Shown piece after piece: positions 58,569 through 64,000 of a stretch of 64,000 bases of DNA (positions are counted from its first letter, which is position 1; every line of letters starts with the position of its first letter). The DNA comes from Anthracocystis setariae (lineage: Eukaryota; Basidiomycota; Ustilaginomycetes; Ustilaginales; Ustilaginaceae): the NCBI GenBank assembly GCA_928724745.1, contig CAKMXJ010000005.1, positions 372,001 through 436,000 of the forward strand, in the 5' to 3' direction. The position numbers and the translations under genes are program-made. The notes beneath the pieces are model-generated. The model saw nothing but the letters and a program-made list of their open reading frames with translations, searched no databases and had not been told where the DNA came from.

Positions 58569-61138
58569 AGCTTCAGCTCGAGGCAAAGATCCCAACGTCA
58601 ATCTATATACCCATTCAAAGCTGACGCTAAACGGTTGCATAGCATCACAGCGACATCAGCGATCGGAATATCCTAACTGGTGGACTACCCCGATTCGGAT
58701 CAGATCGGGGATGGTTTCTTCATTGGCATCCGGATGAACTCGATCGGAAAAAGCTGGGACGACGGTACATTGTGGAAACAGAAGCGGAGTCCTGACCAGA
58801 ATGCGAGGTACTGTACTGTTCAGTACCGCAGTCGACCTTCAAACGACGCTGGGATAGGATGCTGGGATAGAAATTCGGACATCTCCGCATGGTTCAGACA
58901 CGCTACTCCGCCAAGCGATAGCCCGACCCCTGGTGCAAGGTGCTAGGCTTGACATTTTGTTGTTATGGATTGCAACCCAGCCACCAATTCCAAGCGCCGA
59001 AACTGCTCAATGTGAGCTCGCTCCAAGAACAGTTTGATCCGCGGCGAAAGGCATAGGCTGTGCTGTACTGTGCTGTAGGTGAAGACGTGATTTCGAGAAA
59101 CGATTTGAGGCTCAGATGGTCGCCATCGCATGCGATGTTTAGACCTGGTACTAAACGGAACGGATCAGGAAAGGAACGGATCGCTCGGCTCGGCGAAGAG
59201 ACACTACTTGCATCCGTTTCCGAGATTGGAAGGATTGACTGTGCGGTGATCCGTGTCGCGCTTAGCGTTTCCATGGCATTACATGGCTTTTGGGCGCTGT
59301 GCCGGGTTTCAGTGGATTCCGAGCATTGCCGTGTGGTGTAGTTTGACAACAGAGCCAGATGCCGACACAAAAGGGTCTGGACCCATCCACATGTCCTAAC
59401 TACAAAATATTCAAACTGCGGTCCGAATCGGTGCAATACAAATCGTATTCAGGATCGGCCATTGAATTTGAATTTGAATTTGTAGCAAACGGTATTGCTG
59501 TACTTACTGTAGACGCTTGATTGCGGCTTCTCAACCAGCTTTTTGGATCGCCGTCGGCCATTGCGCCCTTAACTCAACCGTACAGTATTTTTTCAAGACA
59601 AAGTTGAATGTCATTTAAGGTCGGTCTCTGTCTCTCTGTCTCTGTCTCTCTCAGCGCTTCTGCCACGACCGAGCTGAGTCTAGACCCAAAGAAAGGGCTT
59701 GTCACTCACCGCGAGACAGGCGATTCCACTACTTCACTAATGCATCCTGTCGCCGTTGACATTTTGCCATGTGGGGCCTGGGCCCTAAACCGCATCGGTG
59801 CATACGGAGCACTGTATAGTACTACTACTGTGCAGATATTGGAACTAAGAAGGCTTGGATGGTATCCAACAAACAGCCTAAGCCCTAGGGTCGCTTGCCT
59901 GTCTGTATTGTATACACTTGTGCCTGCCTTGCCGCGTGCAAGCCCAACTTAGCATTCGGAACGCCTTCGGTCCCCCCTGGAGATCCCCGACAAACGTTGC
60001 CTATGCTTCTTTCTGCTTGTCCTGTCGATCCTTCGCTTGGTTCCTTGGATTCTTTTGGTTTTCGTTTGCCGCCCTGCCCGCCCCTTCTTTTGTCTTGCCC
60101 AACTCAGTTTTGCCTCGGCCGTCTGCCCGGCTCCTGCCTAGCACATCATCATCTCCGCCAGCTCCGATCCACTTTTCTTGAACTTTTGCGCTCCTTCTCC
60201 CTCGCTCAGTGTGTGCCTGTCCCTTGTTGTGGTTGACAGCGCTACCGCCTTGGCGTCCTTCCCGCCTCTGCTAGTCTTGTTCCTTTTGCGTACCCGAAAT
60301 ATGGTACCATAACATCTCACTTGTTGCCAAGCTTCCGCAATGGGTCTGGATCTTGACCGCACTCGTCCGTCGGCGTCTCTTGGTTCCCCACGGCCTCCGC
60401 TTTCAATCCGCTCCTTCCCAACCCGGTTCTTCCTCTCCTTCATCCACGCTCCTACTAATGTACTCCCCGTCCATGGCCGTTGTGATAGCCCGGAACGGTA
60501 CCATCTGCAACACAGTCAGACCCCGCCGTTGTCTCGCCCCCTCTCTATCGCAATCTCTCGCCTAGCTTGCCAAGCTGCCATGCTTCCATGACCAGTCGCC
60601 GCTTGTCAACCACCCCCCCCCTGCTGTACCGTAACTGAGCTGCTCGATCCATTGTGTTCGCTATGTTTCCTGCCCCCTAGTCTTTGCCAACTCTCCTTTC
60701 TCATCCTGTCTTTGCATGTCTTTGCTTGCTTCGTAGCTTGCCTTACCTCCATTCTACACCCAACAATTCTCCGCAATCTTTCGTTCTGTGGTACCACAAT
60801 CATCTATCTACCTTCCTTAACACCACAACATCCAATCTCTTCGACGTCTTACTGCTTTCACTACCCAACAACCAGATTCATACTCAGCTAGTCTTTGTCT
60901 AAAGCTTTCGACAATACCGATATCGACATCGACATCGACATCAACATCAACATCGACATCAACATCGACGACGACGACGACTTGCTTTGCTTTCCAACAC
61001 CATCGACTTTCGTGGTCTCTCCAGCAACAAGCAGGTCGCATCGCGGCGGCCTAGTTGTTCACCATTTCCATCGTCTGTTTGACTCGCCAGCTTCCTAGCT
61101 GGTCTTATGGACTGTCCCACTCTGGTCGTACAGATCCG
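58569..61138. other. Long promoter/leader region of the velvet gene
   Basis: The 2.57 kb contains no supported gene. It carries TACAGTA words at 58809, 59515 and 59581, a (TCTCTGTC)n-like stretch at 59627-59650, and a long pyrimidine-rich part from about 59900 to 60890. A GACATC/AACATC hexamer repeat lies at about 60919-60975. The ORFs (for example 59608-59952, 59895-60236) are Cys/Pro/Leu-rich and look like translated leader. A 12-codon uORF at the very end overlaps the velvet start. Confidence 0.55.
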
Positions 61139-61142
61139 ATGA
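61107..61142 (+). promoter_or_regulatory. uORF overlapping the velvet start codon
   Basis: ATG-GAC-TGT at 61107 opens a reading frame of eleven codons whose TGA (61140-61142) overlaps the velvet ATG (61139) in an ATGA arrangement. Such overlap usually limits or couples translation of the main frame; effect here is inferred. Confidence 0.55.
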
Positions 61143-62968
61143 ACGATGATCGATACAACGATAGAGGCCAGTCTCGCTTCTTCGCTCGAGATGTCCAGGA
61201 CTATTCGCCGTCCTCCTCTTCTCGCGCCGCATTCTCGGCCTCCAACATCAAATCCAATGACACCGACTACAGCACATACTCTGAACACACCAACGACGCT
61301 CAGCGATACCACCCGCACTCTCGATCGTCTTCGCACCCACACAACCATGCCAATGGCTACAACCAACAGTACCTTCTCGAGTCCTCGGTTCACACGCAGC
61401 GTCGACCGTCTCAGATCGAGGTAGATTGGGCATACAGCGTTGGCCCCTCGCGTTCGCCACCGAGTGTCCATCATCAAGCTCAGAGCTATCGGGTGCGAGC
61501 CGCCGAGGCTCCGGTATCTCGCTCGCCTGCGCTCCCTGCGCACTCTGACTGGCTCGTTCTGCCCAGCGTCAGCCACGCCCTGCGTCTGTATGGCGACACT
61601 CGTCGCCCAGAGCCGCGCTTCTCCCTGGTCATCCGACAGCAACCTCGTCGCGGTCTCGCGATCGGCAACAGCCAGATGTCGTTGCGCACAGCTCGGTCAG
61701 TCCCCATCGATCCACCTCCCGTCTGCGAGCTCCTCATCAACCGTTCGGGAGACGAACAGCTCCTCTCACTACCCGAACTCTTCATCCGTGCTCAACTCGT
61801 GCGCGCCGACTCTCCCATGGAAGAATGTCTACCCGACGCACGCAAGATCGAACCATTGGTTGGAGACACTTTGCAGTCACCGTTCAATTCGCGCATCGAC
61901 ACACGCGAGGACCAATCGTTCTTTGTTTTCAAGGAGCTCGGAGTGCGAAACCGTGGCATGTATCGTTTGCGTTTCGACTTGTTCGACCGCGTCGGTTTGC
62001 GCATCTTCAAGGTGGCGGCGGTGTATAGCGATGTGTTTGAGGTGCATGAGAGGAGGAAGCATCCAGGCTTGACCGCCTCGAGTGCGTTGATGGATGCATT
62101 GGTGGATAGGGGGATTAAGTACAAGTTGAGGAAGGCCAACGATAAGCAGAATCCCAAGAAGAGGAAGTCGCCCGATGACTTTTACTATGGCGATCCAAGG
62201 TTGGTCAATGCGATGCGAAGACAGAGTTATGCTGCACCAGGAGCAGAGTATGAACCGAGACAGTATGGCGGTTCGTTTTCTTCGGGTTCATCTTCAAGAC
62301 CTCCAATGTATGAGGGTCAGCAGCAGATGCAAGCTTTGCCTAAGCCTATCGCTCATCGTGCTTATCCGATCGACAAGGGTGTTGGCGGCGGCGGCGGCGG
62401 CGATGAGAGGAGAGAGATGTTGCCGCCTATCAATTCGGTTGGTTCGGCCGCAACTGCTGCGGCGTATGTGTCTTCGAGTTTATCGGCATATCGACTAAGT
62501 CCCCCGACTTCCAGGACTGCAATGGCGGATAAACCTCCTCAACTTCCTAACCTCTCTAGACTCCCCCCACCACCACAACCACCCTCGCGATCGTTCGCAC
62601 TACCCCAGGTACAGCTACAGGAATCTTCCCCCCTACCGCAATGGCGCACCGATGAAGACTACCACCACCACCACCACCACCACCACCATCATCATCGTCG
62701 ACTTTCCCCCCGCAGTGGGGATGGAGGTGAGGATCGCCGACCGCCTCTCGATCCACGCACCTCCTCCTCCTCCTCTTCCGTCTCCACAACCACCACCACC
62801 ACCACTCCAGGTCGTGACGTCTCCTCATCCACTTCGTCTTCATCCACCTCTGCAATCATCACCACCAACCTCACAAATGATACTCGACCATCCGAAAAAT
62901 CCAAACCCTCCCCACTCCCCTTCTCCCTACCCCCCATCTCATCGTTCTACTCTCATCGTCGTCAGTAA
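61139..62968 (+). CDS. Velvet-family regulator
   Basis: Single exon, 609 residues from the ATG at 61139 (MNDDRYNDRGQS). Residues 1-175 are Ser/His/Arg-rich and disordered. The velvet domain lies at about 180-345: PRFSLVIRQQPRRGLAIGN, DPPPVCELLINR, LFIRAQLVRADSP, FFVFKELGVRNRGMYRLRFDLF, VAAVYSDVFEVHERRKHPGL, ALMDALVDRGIKYKLRK. A basic patch (NPKKRKSPDD) just after it is a probable nuclear signal. The C-terminal 250 residues are Ser/Pro-rich with Gly and poly-His runs. Velvet proteins are NF-kB-like DNA-binding regulators of development and secondary metabolism, often forming VeA-VelB-VosA dimers. I cannot tell which paralogue this is from sequence reading alone. Confidence 0.88.
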   Translation: MNDDRYNDRGQSRFFARDVQDYSPSSSSRAAFSASNIKSNDTDYSTYSEHTNDAQRYHPHSRSSSHPHNHANGYNQQYLLESSVHTQRRPSQIEVDWAYSVGPSRSPPSVHHQAQSYRVRAAEAPVSRSPALPAHSDWLVLPSVSHALRLYGDTRRPEPRFSLVIRQQPRRGLAIGNSQMSLRTARSVPIDPPPVCELLINRSGDEQLLSLPELFIRAQLVRADSPMEECLPDARKIEPLVGDTLQSPFNSRIDTREDQSFFVFKELGVRNRGMYRLRFDLFDRVGLRIFKVAAVYSDVFEVHERRKHPGLTASSALMDALVDRGIKYKLRKANDKQNPKKRKSPDDFYYGDPRLVNAMRRQSYAAPGAEYEPRQYGGSFSSGSSSRPPMYEGQQQMQALPKPIAHRAYPIDKGVGGGGGGDERREMLPPINSVGSAATAAAYVSSSLSAYRLSPPTSRTAMADKPPQLPNLSRLPPPPQPPSRSFALPQVQLQESSPLPQWRTDEDYHHHHHHHHHHHRRLSPRSGDGGEDRRPPLDPRTSSSSSSVSTTTTTTTPGRDVSSSTSSSSTSAIITTNLTNDTRPSEKSKPSPLPFSLPPISSFYSHRRQ

Positions 62969-63181
62969 TTCTCCGCCGCTTGCCCACACTTGTATTTCAA
63001 CTTTCTCGCTTTTCAATAGAGGTCCCCCCCCCCCCCCCCCTTTAGCATCCCACTAAAAAACTATGGTTTCGGAAGACGACGACGACGACGACAGTTTTGC
63101 AGTTTTCTAGATGGTTCCTACGTTTTTTTTTTTATTTTTTTTTTATTTTTTATTTTTATTTTTATTTACATTTGTTGAAGC
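62969..63181. repeat. Convergent spacer with C17 and T-rich tracts
   Basis: This 3'-3' spacer between the velvet gene (+) and XDH (-) contains an uninterrupted run of 17 C at 63024-63040, a GAC triplet run near 63077-63092, and a T-rich stretch at 63124-63170. No gene was seen. Confidence 0.7.
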
Positions 63182-64000
63182 TTAGGAGATGGAGACGAAG
63201 AAAGGCGTCTCGTCCTTATTCCTGGGTGTTGTCTGTTGAGCTAGTTGAACCAGGGGATCGTTAATTGCGATTCTGATCCTTTCTGGCGTTGCTGGGCTGA
63301 CTAGATCAAACCCTACGCCACCTTGCCCATACTGCGCCCTTGCCGATGCGATAGCGTGTTTGAGCGCAAAAAACACACTGGCACCCAAAAACAACGGAGG
63401 TTCACCGATACCTTTACTCGACTGAATCGTGCCGAGATGTTTGTTATGCGTGGCGATCTTGGGATTGTTGGGATCCTGAACTTTCAGGAACGAGATCCTC
63501 ATATCCGTGGGAGTGTCAAGGAAAGCCGGGATCTTGTAATTCCCCGGCCCCCTCGTGGCAAGCTGACCATTGTTGAGGTAGAGTGTTTCCTCGATAGTAA
63601 ACAGGCCGAAACCCTGTGTAAACGCGCCCTCGATCTGGCCGACATCGATCGACGGATTGATCGAGCGCCCAATATCCATATGCACATCCGCCCTCACAAT
63701 GCGATGATCACCCGTAACCGTATCGACCTCGACCTCGGAAACCGCCACCCCTTGCGTAAAGTAATAGAACGGCGTCCCCGTCCCGTTCGACCAATTATAT
63801 CCAATCCCCGGCGTACGATAATGTCCGATGGCCGAAAGCTGCACACGATTAAAGTACGCCGCATGAACCGCATCCTTCCACGCCTCGACGCCCGCGAGAC
63901 CTTTAGCGATCGCATCCGAACGGAACTTGGCCAAACTCTGATTGAGCTGCTCGCACGCATGCTTGAGCGCCATCCCGTTCAAATCCGACGAAGCCGATGC
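63182..64000 (-). CDS. XDH: Xanthine dehydrogenase, C-terminal part (5' end beyond window)
   Basis: The frame is open from the right edge to a stop at 63182-63184 and gives the last 272 residues. It begins in ASASSDLNGMALKHACEQL, the xanthine dehydrogenase stretch around the molybdopterin site. It continues with GTPFYYFTQGVAVSEVEVDTVTGDHRI, DIGRSINPSIDVGQIEGAF, QGFGLFTIEE, and SKGIGEPPLFLGASVFFALKHAI. The Glu of GEPPLF corresponds to the catalytic glutamate of bovine XDH. Family role: oxidation of hypoxanthine and xanthine to urate with molybdenum cofactor, iron-sulphur clusters and FAD, in purine use as nitrogen source. The catalytic glutamate and flanking residues are intact, so nothing suggests a broken gene in the visible part. 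Confidence 0.93.
   Translation of the reverse strand, partial: ASASSDLNGMALKHACEQLNQSLAKFRSDAIAKGLAGVEAWKDAVHAAYFNRVQLSAIGHYRTPGIGYNWSNGTGTPFYYFTQGVAVSEVEVDTVTGDHRIVRADVHMDIGRSINPSIDVGQIEGAFTQGFGLFTIEETLYLNNGQLATRGPGNYKIPAFLDTPTDMRISFLKVQDPNNPKIATHNKHLGTIQSSKGIGEPPLFLGASVFFALKHAIASARAQYGQGGVGFDLVSPATPERIRIAINDPLVQLAQQTTPRNKDETPFFVSIS

Noticed and set aside
1..64000. tRNA genes, CRISPR arrays, transposons, LTRs
   Set aside because: Reading the spacers on both strands I found no box B-like tRNA arm in proper context, no repeat-spacer array, no transposase or reverse transcriptase and no paired long terminal repeats; a tRNAscan/Infernal run would be decisive for RNAs.

Overview
The window is fungal nuclear DNA, most likely from a smut fungus (Ustilaginomycotina, Ustilago/Sporisorium type). 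I base this on short GTAAGT-type introns of about 75-110 bases, mostly intronless long genes, long Ser/Pro/Ala-rich protein extensions, AN1/velvet/hybrid-kinase/Lcl2 families typical of fungi, and a 5S rRNA gene of basidiomycete type. Family assignments come from reading translated sequence; no database search was run, so species identity is inference.

Layout. 0-8 kb: 3' end of an unknown gene with a C-terminal membrane segment; the corepressor Tup1 (-); the ribosome-assembly factor bystin/Enp1 (+); the Golgi adaptor Vps74 (-). 8-16 kb: RNase P/MRP subunit Pop1 (+), a small two-exon membrane protein (-), the acidic nucleolar protein Srp40/Nopp140 (+), and an HSD10-like short-chain dehydrogenase (-). 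16-28 kb: a large repetitive secreted protein with Kex2-like sites and a cysteine-rich core (-), a kelch protein (-), AP-3 beta adaptin (+), and an unrecognised helical protein (-). 28-38 kb: the H/ACA assembly factor Naf1 (-), Lcl2 (+), an AN1 zinc-finger protein (-), thioredoxin (+), and malate synthase (+). 38-46 kb: a 4.5-kb stretch without a firm gene, then a PAS hybrid histidine kinase (+). 46-64 kb: DEAD-box helicase Spb4 (-), a single 5S rRNA gene (-), an SPX-RING ubiquitin ligase ending in a CaaX box (-), an Sro7/Lgl/tomosyn protein (-), Mediator subunit Med8 (+), a velvet regulator (+), and the 3' part of xanthine dehydrogenase (-).

Functionally it is mostly a housekeeping region. 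Ribosome and nucleolar RNA biogenesis is heavily represented (Enp1, Pop1, Srp40, Naf1, Spb4 and a 5S gene). Vesicle traffic (Vps74, AP-3 beta, Sro7) and regulation (Tup1, Med8, velvet, hybrid kinase) are also well represented. There is no prophage, transposon, CRISPR array or obvious secondary-metabolite cluster.

The strongest unexplained signals are five. (1) A short word, TACAGTA/TACTGTA, often in (GTACW)n runs, recurs at least 34 times and every copy I found lies outside the coding models. (2) The SPX-RING ligase carries a C-terminal CVVM prenylation motif. (3) The 683-residue secreted protein has an isolated nine-cysteine core. (4) The kinase and velvet genes have unusual upstream open reading frames. 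(5) A splice-flanked, exon-like piece lies in the 38-41 kb gene-poor stretch.
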